Assembly: GCA_023703535.1 (NCBI GenBank)
Contig: CP097967.1
Coordinates: 160,001-224,000, forward strand
Length of the DNA: 64,000 bases
DNA from: SAR86 cluster bacterium
Lineage (GTDB): Bacteria; Pseudomonadota; Gammaproteobacteria; Magnimaribacterales; TMED112
Reading direction: 5' to 3'
Made by a program: the position numbers and the translations under genes
Shown here: positions 55,661-64,000 of the stretch, one piece after another
Layout of the letters: each line of letters opens with the position of its first letter
Position numbering within the stretch: the first letter of the stretch is position 1
The notes under the pieces: model-generated
The model's database searches: none
Told to the model about the DNA's origin: nothing
What the model saw: the letters and a program-made list of their open reading frames with translations, nothing else

Positions 55661-56409
55661 TCGTCTTTTATTCTTCTTATCGAAATATCAAGATATTCTT
55701 TTTCTAGGTCAATTCCTTTGTAACTTCTTTTAAGTCTTTTTGCTATAACACCTGTAGTGCCGCTGCCATGAAAAGGATCAAGAACAGCATCACCTTCATT
55801 TGATGCAGCAAGCAAGATTCTTTCAAGTAACTTTTCGGGTTTCTGTGTGGGGTGTTTTCCATGTCTTTTCTCTTGTTTTGATGGCGCCATAAGCTTCCAT
55901 ACGTCCTTCATTTGTTTGCCCTCATTTATCTCTTTCATCAGAGGATAATTGAAAATATGTTTTGATTTTTCGTTCTTTGCAGCCCAAATTATTTGTTCCG
56001 TAGAATGAGTAAAGTATCTACAACTAAGGTTAGGAGGAGGATTAGGTTTTTCCCAAGTAATAACGTTTAAAATTTTTAAACCCAAGGCTTTCATAGTATT
56101 TCCTACCGAATAAATATTATGATGTGTACCACTTACCCAAATAGAGCCATTATCTTTTAAAATTCTTTGACACTCAGATAGCCAAATCTTATTAAATGTC
56201 TCGATTTCTTTATATGTATCAATTTTGTCCCAATCGCCTTTATTAACTTTTACCATCTTGCCTGCTTGGCAGGTTATTCCATCGTTTGATAAGAAATACG
56301 GAGGGTCTGAAAATATTAAGTCAATTGAGGTATCATTTATTTCCTTTAGAAGTTCAAGGCTGTCGCCTTGGAAAAGTTCAATATTGGAATCAGAGAAATA
56401 AGGTTTCAC
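55642..56409 (-). CDS. DNA adenine (N6) methyltransferase, beta class
   Basis: The 255-residue protein has motif IV DPPY at 35-38 near the N-terminus and the AdoMet motif DPFHGSGTTG at 211-220 near the C-terminus, the beta-class order IV...I, with HPTQKPEKLLERIL just before. The segment SNDGITCQAGKMVKVNKGDW resembles DpnA/LlaDCHIB-type single-strand-capable GATC-related methyltransferases; this is a recollection, not a search result. No nuclease gene is directly adjacent. It may be a second marking enzyme of the island or an orphan methyltransferase. Confidence 0.9.
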   Translation of the reverse strand: MKPYFSDSNIELFQGDSLELLKEINDTSIDLIFSDPPYFLSNDGITCQAGKMVKVNKGDWDKIDTYKEIETFNKIWLSECQRILKDNGSIWVSGTHHNIYSVGNTMKALGLKILNVITWEKPNPPPNLSCRYFTHSTEQIIWAAKNEKSKHIFNYPLMKEINEGKQMKDVWKLMAPSKQEKRHGKHPTQKPEKLLERILLAASNEGDAVLDPFHGSGTTGVIAKRLKRSYKGIDLEKEYLDISIRRIKDEEDLFS

Positions 56410-56435
56410 ATTTGTATTTTAATCTAAAAAAAAAT

Positions 56436-57089
56436 TTATTTTAGATTAATCATTCCACCATCAACTGAAATAACCTGGCCGGTCATCCAATTTTTGTGAG
56501 CATCAAGTAAGTAATCTACAGATTTTGCTATTTGAGAAGGTGTACCAATTTGCTTCATAGGATTTCTCTCTTTGCTAGCTTCAACCAATCTTTCAGTTTT
56601 TAGTAAATTTTCAGCCATTGGTGTATCTGCAAGGCTTGGAGCTATTACATTAAATGATATTTTTGCTCCGGCATACTCTGCAGCCATAGAACGAGCATAT
56701 GCCTCTAATGCCGCTTTAGCAGGCGAAATACTTGCGTGAAAAGGCAAACCAAGACTAGCTGCGACTGTAGATATAAAAACAACACTTGCACCCTCGGCCT
56801 CCTTCAATTTTCCAATGAGCTTTTTAACAACTTTTACAGCTCCAAGAAAATTTATATCCAAGTCATTCTGAAAGTCATTTTCTTTTAACATTGTGAAGGG
56901 TTTTAGATTGATAGTGCCAGGAAAATAAACAAGCCCATTTATATTATCCAGATCATCTAGTTCAGACAAATCACCTGAGATATCAAGATTGTTATTTGAT
57001 CTAGAAAAACATATAAATTCTCTTTCGGAGTTTTCCTGAAGTGCTTTAGCTATTGCTGAGCTTGAACCTATTATGACTACCTTAGACAT
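56436..57089 (-). CDS. Divergent short-chain dehydrogenase/reductase
   Basis: The 217-residue Rossmann protein begins MSKVVIIGSSSAIAKAL (glycine-rich loop changed to GSSSAIA), has ISTVAASLGLP, and ends with TGQVISVDGGMINLK as in SDRs. The catalytic YxxxK is replaced: the sequence at 121-125 is ISPAK, so Lys125 is kept but Tyr is Ile. Redox activity of the usual kind is therefore doubtful. Function is unknown. It is divergent from the next gene, with 37 bases between starts. Confidence 0.85.
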   Translation of the reverse strand: MSKVVIIGSSSAIAKALQENSEREFICFSRSNNNLDISGDLSELDDLDNINGLVYFPGTINLKPFTMLKENDFQNDLDINFLGAVKVVKKLIGKLKEAEGASVVFISTVAASLGLPFHASISPAKAALEAYARSMAAEYAGAKISFNVIAPSLADTPMAENLLKTERLVEASKERNPMKQIGTPSQIAKSVDYLLDAHKNWMTGQVISVDGGMINLK

Positions 57090-57126
57090 ACTTTATATTT
57101 AAGACTGATTTTTTTATTATAAAGGT

Positions 57127-57534
57127 ATGCCTGAATACGCATTTAGTGAATGGGAAAATATAAGAAGGGGTGTTTTAAAGCACTATCCTGATAAACAGCT
57201 AGTGTTGATAAATGATTTGATAGTTGTTCACGGCAATTACAGAACTACTCCAAGTAAAGTTTTTTCTGTCTTTGAACCAGAATTTAAATATTTCACTTTT
57301 AAAATTAAGACACCTCTAGGAAAAAGGTACAAAAAATATGATAGAGGGGGATATGATATTGAGAAAATTTCAATACCCGCAACTCAACTTAACCATATTT
57401 GCAAAGAAATGAGAGATAAAAAACTAAAATTTGTTGTTTTAGATAGAGATGATGAAACAGGCACTAACCATGGTAAGAGAAAAGTTATTAGAACTGACGA
57501 AAGTGACAATCCTGAAGATGCTAATCGATATTGA
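57127..57534 (+). CDS. Protein of unknown function
   Basis: The 135-residue protein (MPEYAFSEWENIRRGVLKHY) is not recognised. It is rich in Lys, Arg and Asp, with LVLINDLIVVHGNYRTTPSK and KKLKFVVLDRDDETGTN segments, and shows no signal peptide or membrane segment. It converges with valS, with one base between the stops. Confidence 0.65.
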   Translation: MPEYAFSEWENIRRGVLKHYPDKQLVLINDLIVVHGNYRTTPSKVFSVFEPEFKYFTFKIKTPLGKRYKKYDRGGYDIEKISIPATQLNHICKEMRDKKLKFVVLDRDDETGTNHGKRKVIRTDESDNPEDANRY

Positions 57535-57535
57535 T

Positions 57536-59758
57536 TTATTTAATTAAAGATCCATCATTAAAAATAAGTTCATTTACCTCTTCAGTAATGAATGGGGCAA
57601 AAGGGTGCATTAAAATAAGAATTTTCTTGAGCATAGGATGTAAGTTGTCTGTTTCTCCTGAAGTCTTACATTCTTCAATGTATTTATCGCAAAACTTCCC
57701 CCAAAAAAATTCATAAACTTCGTTCATTGCAAAATCCAGACGATATTCTTCAATATTTTTTGTAATTTGTTTACTAACATCATTAAACTCCTTCTCTATC
57801 CATTTATCGGCATCAGTTTTAGCCTCAAATTTATCCTGCACTTTTGAATAATTATTGATAAATCTTGCTGCGTTCCATATCTTATTGCAAAAATTTCTAT
57901 AGCCTTTGAGCCTACCTAATTCAAAGCTGATATCTCTGGTGTGAGTAGCTAGAGAGAAAAAAGTCATTCGAACTGCGTCAGTGCCATAGGATTCGATGCC
58001 ATTTGGAAATTGTTTTCTGGTTTTTCTTTCAATCTTTTCTGCTAATCCCTCCTGCATCAAATTAGAGGTTCTTTTTTTAAGCAAATCATCAAGCTCAATG
58101 CCATAAATTAAATCAAGAGGGTCAATAATATTTCCTTTTGATTTAGACATTTTTTGACCATTTTCATCTCTAATTAGTCCAGTTACATAGACATTTTTAA
58201 AGGGAATTTGTCCAGTGAATTCTAAACTCATCATCATCATTCTTGCTACCCAAAAAAAGATAATATCAAACCCAGTAACTAGCAAAGATGTAGGAAAGTG
58301 AGTTTTAAAAGTTGTTGTTTCTTGCGGCCAGCCAAGAGAGCCAAAAGGCCATAATGACGATGAAAACCAAGTATCTAGGACATCTTCATCCTGAGTAAGT
58401 TTCCTGTTATCGAGTTTGTAAAATTCTCTAAGTTCTTTCTCATCATAACCTACATAAACATTACCCTCATCGTCGTGCCATGCAGGTATCCTATGTCCCC
58501 ACCAAATTTGTCTGCTGATACACCAATCTTGAATATTATCCATCCAGTTGAAGTATGTTTTAATCCAATTTTCAGGATGGAAAATCACTTCTTTATTATT
58601 AACAGCTTCATTTGCTTTGGCAGCCATCTCTTTTGTTTTTACGTACCATTGATAACTTAATCTAGGTTCAATAACCATATTTGATCTTTCACCACGTGGC
58701 ACACTAATCATGTGCTTTTCTTCTTTAGCTAGGAGATTATATTCTTTTAGTTTTTCTAGAACGACTTTCCTTACCTTAAACCTATCCAGATTCGCAAAAT
58801 CTTTCGGTACCTCATTATTCGTAAAAGCCTCATCGGTGAATATATTTATTGGTTCAAATTTTTCAGTATCTTCAGAGGTCTCAACAGTATCGGATACCTG
58901 ATGAAGAGCATATTTTTTTCCAATCTCATAATCATTAAAATCATGTCCTGGTGTAATTTTTAAACAACCGGTTCCAAACTCCATATCAACATAATCATCA
59001 CCAAGAATTGGAATTTTTCTGCCAACAAAAGGAAGCTCAACATACTTTCCAATAAGTTTTTGATAACGCTTGTCTTTGGGATTTACAGCAACAGCCATAT
59101 CCCCAAACATTGTTTCAGGTCTTGTTGTAGCTACGGTTACTCTTTCTGAGGAGCCAACAAGAGGATAATCAATATGCCAAATTACACCCTCTTTTTCTTG
59201 CCTTACAACTTCAAGATCGGAAACTGCAGTCTTGAGAATTGGGTCCCAGTTTACTAACCTATATCCTCTATATATCTTCCCAGATCTATATAATTCTACA
59301 AAAGCTTTGTTTACCGTTTCACAAAATTCATCATCAAATGTGAATCTGTATTTATCCCACTCAACAGTGCAGCCAAGTCGCTTAATTTGTGAAGTAATTT
59401 TATCTTCAGAAAAATCTTTCCACTTCCAAATTTCTTCTAAAAACTTCTCTCGTCCTAAATCATTTTTAGTTTTTCCTTCATTTGCTAAATTATTTTCAAC
59501 AACCATTTGGGTTGCAATGCCAGCATGATCCGACCCTACTTGCCAATATGAATCCGTTCCCTTCATATGGTGATATCTGGTATAGAAATCCATAATGGCA
59601 TACTGAAAACTATGCCCCATATGCAAGGTGCCTGTTACATTGGGTGGTGGGATGACTTGTGAAAAGCTGTTTTTATGGTTGGTTTTATCCAGTCTTCTCT
59701 CTGACCAAATCTTTGACCATTTTTCTTCAATTTCTAAAGGATAATACTTCGCTTCCAC
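57536..59758 (-). CDS. valS: Valyl-tRNA synthetase, short form
   Basis: This class I synthetase charges tRNA(Val). HIGH-type motif is in PPPNVTGTLHMGHSFQ, the editing domain includes TTRPETMFGDMAVAVNP, QIWWGHRIPAWH follows, and KMSKS is in NGQKMSKSKGNIIDPLD. The protein has 740 residues against about 950 in E. coli. It stops just after the anticodon-binding region (MHPFAPFITEEVNELIF), so the C-terminal junction and coiled-coil arm, over 200 residues, is missing. The adjacent sequence contains another gene, not the missing part. It overlaps holC by one base, in the conserved pepA-holC-valS order. Confidence 0.95.
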   Translation of the reverse strand: MEAKYYPLEIEEKWSKIWSERRLDKTNHKNSFSQVIPPPNVTGTLHMGHSFQYAIMDFYTRYHHMKGTDSYWQVGSDHAGIATQMVVENNLANEGKTKNDLGREKFLEEIWKWKDFSEDKITSQIKRLGCTVEWDKYRFTFDDEFCETVNKAFVELYRSGKIYRGYRLVNWDPILKTAVSDLEVVRQEKEGVIWHIDYPLVGSSERVTVATTRPETMFGDMAVAVNPKDKRYQKLIGKYVELPFVGRKIPILGDDYVDMEFGTGCLKITPGHDFNDYEIGKKYALHQVSDTVETSEDTEKFEPINIFTDEAFTNNEVPKDFANLDRFKVRKVVLEKLKEYNLLAKEEKHMISVPRGERSNMVIEPRLSYQWYVKTKEMAAKANEAVNNKEVIFHPENWIKTYFNWMDNIQDWCISRQIWWGHRIPAWHDDEGNVYVGYDEKELREFYKLDNRKLTQDEDVLDTWFSSSLWPFGSLGWPQETTTFKTHFPTSLLVTGFDIIFFWVARMMMMSLEFTGQIPFKNVYVTGLIRDENGQKMSKSKGNIIDPLDLIYGIELDDLLKKRTSNLMQEGLAEKIERKTRKQFPNGIESYGTDAVRMTFFSLATHTRDISFELGRLKGYRNFCNKIWNAARFINNYSKVQDKFEAKTDADKWIEKEFNDVSKQITKNIEEYRLDFAMNEVYEFFWGKFCDKYIEECKTSGETDNLHPMLKKILILMHPFAPFITEEVNELIFNDGSLIK

Positions 59759-60156
59759 TAAATTTTCTCGTGCTTAACCTCTATGTTAGCCTTTTGAAGT
59801 TTTGAATAAAGCTCTCTAGAAGTTTTAAGAATACTATTATCACCTTCAGTGGTATATATGAAAGCTGAAAGAAAATTGTCTTCAGTTAAATTTATTTCTG
59901 AACTTAATATATGTGCAGCGTCAAATGACTTATCTCCAATCTCCCCATTTACTTGAACATTTTTATTATAGAGAAATTCAAGATTATTAGTCTCATGAAA
60001 TTTTTTTCTTTTTAAATCTTCAAATTTAGCTAATAGATTTTTATCGAGATTCAAAAAAACTTTATTTCCTATTTGAAAATTCGAATGAATGTTCTCCAAC
60101 ATAAAATCAAGTGCTTCAGATGTATCTGAAAAACCTGAAAAAAAAGTTGCTTGCAT
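59758..60156 (-). CDS. holC: DNA polymerase III subunit chi
   Basis: HolC links the clamp loader to SSB. The 132-residue product is weakly conserved (MQATFFSGFSDTSEALDF; NIEVKHEKI at the end), and its identification rests mainly on size, the N-terminal pattern of chi, and its place between pepA and valS, as in most Gammaproteobacteria. Start and stop overlap its neighbours by one base each. Confidence 0.75.
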   Translation of the reverse strand: MQATFFSGFSDTSEALDFMLENIHSNFQIGNKVFLNLDKNLLAKFEDLKRKKFHETNNLEFLYNKNVQVNGEIGDKSFDAAHILSSEINLTEDNFLSAFIYTTEGDNSILKTSRELYSKLQKANIEVKHEKI

Positions 60157-61628
60157 TAAAAATTACTTTTTACGTACTCAAACAGTAAGCCTACAGGAAC
60201 ACCTGTTGAGCCTTTAGCTTTTCCTTCTCCAATATCAGCGACACCGGCTATATCAATGTGCGCCCATCTATAATCTTTTGTAAATCTAGATAAGAAACAT
60301 GCTCCTTCGATTGTTCCAGCTGCTCTTCCTGGAGCGATATTAGCAATATCAGCAAAGTTTGAATCTAAATATGTTTGATACTCATCCCACATAGGTAATT
60401 GCCAAGCCTTTTCACCAGTAGTTTGTCCAGCTTCAAGTATCTCATCAACTAGCTTTTGGTCGTTACCCATAACACCAGCAGCGACTGAACCCAATGCTAC
60501 AACTACCGCACCAGTGAGGGTTGCAGTATTAATGACAACTTTAGGATCATATTTTCCAACGTAGGTTAAAGCATCAGAGAGCACTAGTCTGCCTTCGGCA
60601 TCGGTATTTAGAATCTCTACAGTTTGCCCTGACATGCTTGTGACGACATCACCAGGTTTTGTAGCTTTACTTCCTGGCATATTCTCTGAAAGTGCAACTG
60701 TGCAAACTAAATTTACTGGAAGTTTTGATTTAGCAACTGCACACATTGTTCCAATTACAGATCCTGCACCAGACATATCCCATTTCATTTCATCCATTTT
60801 TTGTGGTGGTTTTAAGCTGATACCCCCAGTATCAAATGTGACACCTTTTCCTACTAGAACAATTGGCTTAGCTCCTTTTTTACCGCCTTTGTACTGCATA
60901 GTTACCAATTTAGCTGGTTCAATACTGCCTCTTGAAACTGACAGTAAACAACCCATGCCAAGTTTTTTCATATCTTTTTCTTCTAATATTTCAACTGAAA
61001 AGCCACCAATATCTTTAGCTAGACCCTTTACGGCGTTTGCAATGTAAGCAGGAGTTGCATGATTTGCTGGTCTATCTCCTAAGTTTCTTGCAGTATTAGC
61101 CCCAGAGCCTACATTATATCCAAGTTCAACAACTCTTTTTTGTGCTGCACTGGCACTTTCTACGGCTAGCGAAACATTTTTAAGAATTAATTCTTTTTTG
61201 GTATTTGGATTTGTATCTGTGTACCTATAGCTAGCTTTTTCAGCAGTTTTAGCTAAATCAAAAAGGAAATTATCATCTTTAGAAAGGTGACTGGTATCAG
61301 CATAAATTACGGCATTCTCTACAGCGTATTTGTCAAGATTTGCAAATAGGCCCTTCATCCAAGCGTATTTTTTGTACTCAGATTTATTTTTACTGAAGTC
61401 TCTTAATACTAAAAAATCTCCTTTAAGTCCTGTTAGTTCTTTGCTCAAAAAAAGCGATGATCTTTTTTCATCTGCAAAAAAGTTTGAAACTTTTTTCTTG
61501 AGATCTTTGTCAAATAATTCAGAACTTTTAAACCCACTCTTTGAATAGAATGTTAATGCAAACTGATTTTTATCAACTTCTGAATACTTTTTTAGCTTTA
61601 CGCTGTCTAGTGCTTTATAGAATTTCAT
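60156..61628 (-). CDS. pepA: Leucyl aminopeptidase PepA
   Basis: PepA is an M17 dinuclear-zinc aminopeptidase that also binds DNA in E. coli. The 490-residue product has the metal and active-site motifs VGKGVTFDTGGISLKPP, MKWDMSGAGSVIG and NTDAEGRLVLSDAL. Length is close to the family (about 500). A ribosome-binding site AAGGAG precedes its start. It is divergent from lptF, with 28 bases between. Confidence 0.96.
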   Translation of the reverse strand: MKFYKALDSVKLKKYSEVDKNQFALTFYSKSGFKSSELFDKDLKKKVSNFFADEKRSSLFLSKELTGLKGDFLVLRDFSKNKSEYKKYAWMKGLFANLDKYAVENAVIYADTSHLSKDDNFLFDLAKTAEKASYRYTDTNPNTKKELILKNVSLAVESASAAQKRVVELGYNVGSGANTARNLGDRPANHATPAYIANAVKGLAKDIGGFSVEILEEKDMKKLGMGCLLSVSRGSIEPAKLVTMQYKGGKKGAKPIVLVGKGVTFDTGGISLKPPQKMDEMKWDMSGAGSVIGTMCAVAKSKLPVNLVCTVALSENMPGSKATKPGDVVTSMSGQTVEILNTDAEGRLVLSDALTYVGKYDPKVVINTATLTGAVVVALGSVAAGVMGNDQKLVDEILEAGQTTGEKAWQLPMWDEYQTYLDSNFADIANIAPGRAAGTIEGACFLSRFTKDYRWAHIDIAGVADIGEGKAKGSTGVPVGLLFEYVKSNF

Positions 61629-61656
61629 TTTTTCTCCTTTTTGATATTCTTAAGAG

Positions 61657-62670
61657 GTGATTATTTCACGCTACATCCGTAATGAAATTATAGTAAACAT
61701 TTGCTGGATTTCTCTAGTACTTTTTGGATTAGTTTTATTTTCGCGGTTTAATATTTTCCTGGGTCAAGCCCAAGTGGGGAAGATATCCTCAGAAATTATC
61801 TTCATTGTTCTTGCATTATTTTCACCTGAATTATTAAGTATTATTTTTCCAATCAGTGTATTTTTAGGTATAGGTTTTGTCCTGACTCCAATTTACAAGA
61901 GTAGATATGCTGTTCTAGAAGCAAGTTCTTTTTCAGTTGGCAAGCTTTTATATGGTCAAACATTTCTTCTATTGAGTATTTTCTTCTTTTCGCTATTTCT
62001 TAGTCTTTGGCTCTCTCCATACGCTAAAAATGAAGGCCAGAAATTAATAGATGTAGACAATAATTTTGCTGCAAAGATTGCAGAGCCTAAGGGGCTAGTA
62101 CAAATTCAAAAAAATAAATTTAATGTGTTCGGAACTAAATCTGAAAATGGATACAAAGATCTTATATTTATTAATTCTGATGATGTTGAAAAGTTTATGT
62201 ATGGTCGTTCTGGTTATGTTGATCAACAAAACTTAGTACTAGAGGATGGATTTCTTTACGATAATGAAAATAAAGCAATATCGCGCTTTAATAAGGCTAA
62301 TGTGCCTCTTCGAACTTCAACTGATGACGATTATATAGGCATAGTTGAGCTATTTAGTAATATTAATGCAGAGAATTTGAGTGAATTATTTAGCAGATTA
62401 ACTATTCCAATCTTTTGCTTATTTTCTGCAATTTTTTCACTGATTTTTTCTACTTTTAGTAATTTTTTAGGCAGAGAAAAATGTTATTTGATCTTGGCTC
62501 TTATAAATATTTTGTACCTAATGTTTGTTTTATCCTCTCTGGGTACTTTTTCCACATCCCTTATTTCAATATTTTTTGATTATTTCACAGTTCACATTGT
62601 CTATTTATTATTGCTTTCATCATTATTTTTTAAAAAAACAAAAAGGTTTCTAGGTTATGAAGGTTTATAG
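61657..62670 (+). CDS. lptF: LPS export ABC transporter permease LptF
   Basis: LptF with LptG and LptB extracts lipopolysaccharide from the inner membrane. The 337-residue product (GTG start, MIISRYIRNEIIVNICWISL) has three N-terminal and three C-terminal membrane segments, flanking a periplasmic beta domain (GYKDLIFINSDDVEKFMYG, LVLEDGFLYDNENKA). It overlaps lptG by 14 bases and is divergent from pepA, as in E. coli. Confidence 0.93.
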   Translation: MIISRYIRNEIIVNICWISLVLFGLVLFSRFNIFLGQAQVGKISSEIIFIVLALFSPELLSIIFPISVFLGIGFVLTPIYKSRYAVLEASSFSVGKLLYGQTFLLLSIFFFSLFLSLWLSPYAKNEGQKLIDVDNNFAAKIAEPKGLVQIQKNKFNVFGTKSENGYKDLIFINSDDVEKFMYGRSGYVDQQNLVLEDGFLYDNENKAISRFNKANVPLRTSTDDDYIGIVELFSNINAENLSELFSRLTIPIFCLFSAIFSLIFSTFSNFLGREKCYLILALINILYLMFVLSSLGTFSTSLISIFFDYFTVHIVYLLLLSSLFFKKTKRFLGYEGL

Positions 62671-63562
62671 ATACATTTTTTTCAAAGCACTTCTTTCAGT
62701 TTTAGGCGTGACTTTAATAATCAGTTTGATCGATATATCTTTTAACTTTTTTTCTCAAATAGAAGATATTAGCAGCTCATATTCTTTTAGTGATGCGCTT
62801 GTTTTCGTATTCATGAGTCAACCATTTAGAACTAGAGAATTTTTATATTTATGTATAGTTGTAGGATTATTAGCAACTTTTATTGACCAAAGGTTTTTGA
62901 GGTCAATTAATGTTCTGAGACAGGCAGGGTTAAAAAAATTTAATTTAGCTTTGTTACTATTTTTTCCTCTAGCCTTAATAAATTTTTCAACATTTGAATT
63001 TCTAGTGCCAGATTTAACTAAGGATGCATTTGAATTTCGGAAGTCTAAGGTTGAATCAAGCAGCAAAGAGCCTCCTATAGTTGTTGAAATTAAGGGAGAT
63101 ATCCAAAACGGATTTCAAATAGTTTCAGAGAAAGTCCATGTAAAGTTTGGCGCCGATGGATCTGTTAAAAATGATAGCCAAGAAACTGAAAATTTTAAAA
63201 ATTTAAATTTTAATACAAACTTAAAGTATCTAACTTTTTCCGAATTATATGCGAGCACCAATACTGCATTTGAAAATTTTAATCTAGTGGTTAAGACTGA
63301 ACTATTAAGACGTAGTCTTAATTTTATTTCTTATTTTTTTATTTTTTTAATAGGTTTAGAAATTCTTTTTTCATTTAATAAGGCTCTAAATGCAAACAGG
63401 ATTTTTGTTTACGGTTTTGGAGCTTGTTTATTTTATTCATTTATCGAAAAAATGATCGTAGATTCAATTGATGTGTTTTCTTTACCATACCTTATTCAAG
63501 CCTTTCCAATTTTGCTTATTCCAGTTTATATATTGCTAAGAAGAAGATATTTTTTTAGCTAA
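62657..63562 (+). CDS. lptG: LPS export ABC transporter permease LptG
   Basis: The 301-residue product starts MKVYRYIFFKALLSVLGVTL and shows the same pattern of about six membrane segments with a periplasmic domain (residues near 130-205). It is shorter than E. coli LptG (360), mainly in the periplasmic domain. It follows lptF in an overlapping pair. Its end overlaps the convergent RDD gene by 27 bases. Confidence 0.9.
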   Translation: MKVYRYIFFKALLSVLGVTLIISLIDISFNFFSQIEDISSSYSFSDALVFVFMSQPFRTREFLYLCIVVGLLATFIDQRFLRSINVLRQAGLKKFNLALLLFFPLALINFSTFEFLVPDLTKDAFEFRKSKVESSSKEPPIVVEIKGDIQNGFQIVSEKVHVKFGADGSVKNDSQETENFKNLNFNTNLKYLTFSELYASTNTAFENFNLVVKTELLRRSLNFISYFFIFLIGLEILFSFNKALNANRIFVYGFGACLFYSFIEKMIVDSIDVFSLPYLIQAFPILLIPVYILLRRRYFFS

Positions 63563-63964
63563 TCGAATCCGCAAGATTCTATCAGCAAGACATTTTTTAT
63601 CCTTATCAAAAAGAATCCAAATGAAATTAATTGGAATTGTTAAGAAGGATAACGAAAACCTCTTTAAAGAATCAAATATTGAAAGAGGAGTTCCACTATC
63701 ATTTTCTAAATAGTGATTCCAGGTTGCCATTCCAAGTGTAGTTCTGCCATTTGACCAAAAATAAACGTAATAAAAAATAGTAGTAGCGAGTATTACTAGA
63801 ATTCCCAAAGGTGTATTTGCATAATCATCATTTCCTGAGAAAAATCTGAAAATAAATAAAACTAAAAATGCATTCAAAAACCAAAAAGAAACTACCAGAA
63901 ATGAATCATAGGTAAACGACATTAGTCTTGAAAAAAGGCTGGCTTTGGTAAAGTTTTTATTCAT
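63536..63964 (-). CDS. RDD family membrane protein
   Basis: The 142-residue protein has three hydrophobic segments. The RDD features appear as SRLMSFTYDSFLVVSFWF (Arg/Asp in helix 1) and YFWSNGRTTLGMATWNHYL. RDD proteins are of varied or unknown function, some acting in ion or sodium transport. It converges on lptG. The 36 bases to the window end contain a possible ATG at 63993 of a next gene, too short to assess. Confidence 0.82.
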   Translation of the reverse strand: MNKNFTKASLFSRLMSFTYDSFLVVSFWFLNAFLVLFIFRFFSGNDDYANTPLGILVILATTIFYYVYFWSNGRTTLGMATWNHYLENDSGTPLSIFDSLKRFSLSFLTIPINFIWILFDKDKKCLADRILRIRLAKKISSS

Positions 63965-64000
63965 TTTATGTTAACGTAGGCAATCATAACTTATGAATCA

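Noticed and set aside
57127-57534. Missing C-terminal part of ValS after a frameshift
   Set aside because: The minus-strand frames here are closed; the region codes for a separate plus-strand protein with no synthetase resemblance.
63993-64000. Start of a next gene
   Set aside because: Only an ATG and a few bases remain; cannot be assessed.

Overview
This is a low-GC, densely packed chromosomal segment. The gene content and order are gammaproteobacterial: the secY to rplQ operon end, divergent uvrA/ssb, ispB/rplU-rpmA-obgE, bamE/fur, grpE-dnaK-dnaJ-dapB, rpsB-tsf-pyrH-frr, the rseP-bamA-skp-lpxD-fabZ-lpxA-lpxB-rnhB-dnaE-accA cluster, and valS-holC-pepA/lptFG. AT-rich sequence, start/stop overlaps at most junctions, very short intergenic gaps and shortened proteins fit a streamlined marine lineage such as SAR86. 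That placement is inference; no rRNA or other marker is present to confirm it. No tRNA, rRNA, CRISPR array, transposase or integrase was seen. No gene-free stretch exceeds about 300 bases except the rpsT-smpB gap, which holds the tmRNA gene.

Layout. 1-4378: end of the ribosomal protein/secY/rpoA operon. 4371-14543: uvrA, ssb, fabB, ispB, rplU-rpmA-obgE, rpsT, tmRNA with smpB, a DUF3429 membrane protein, a sodium symporter and bamE. 14563-38591: a run of about 24 co-directional genes for iron regulation, chaperones, lysine, translation, isoprenoids, outer-membrane assembly, lipid A, DNA replication and fatty acid synthesis. 38577-40249: glutathione peroxidase, an ElaA-type acetyltransferase and a RecB-like nuclease. 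40281-56409: an accessory island. 56436-64000: a divergent SDR, an unknown gene, valS, holC, pepA, lptF, lptG and an RDD membrane protein.

The island is the most interesting part. On its right side, a minus-strand operon (55044 to 47465) encodes a small TerB-like protein, a MORC/MutL-like GHKL ATPase, a Z1-domain superfamily II helicase-like ATPase, a PD-(D/E)XK protein (DUF4420 type) and an AIPR protein. It converges on a cytosine-5 DNA methyltransferase. This matches a previously predicted restriction-modification-like gene neighbourhood. On its left side is a four-gene minus-strand operon: a MoxR-like AAA+ ATPase, a VWA protein with an HExxH motif, and two proteins of unknown function. A WYL-domain regulator is divergent from it and is followed by a second TerB-like protein and the methyltransferase.

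An identical 13-bp sequence, GACACTTTAAGTC, lies about 51 bp upstream of the MoxR operon (and directly in front of the WYL gene). It recurs in inverted orientation about 54 bp upstream of the TerB/GHKL/Z1 operon. This suggests that one WYL regulator controls both modules as a single regulon, so the MoxR-VWA module may be a partner of the restriction-like module. Other oddities are a DnaJ without its zinc-finger domain, a ValS that ends after the anticodon-binding domain, lysine-rich repeat tails on ribosomal proteins L17 and S2, and the absence of cdsA from its usual place.
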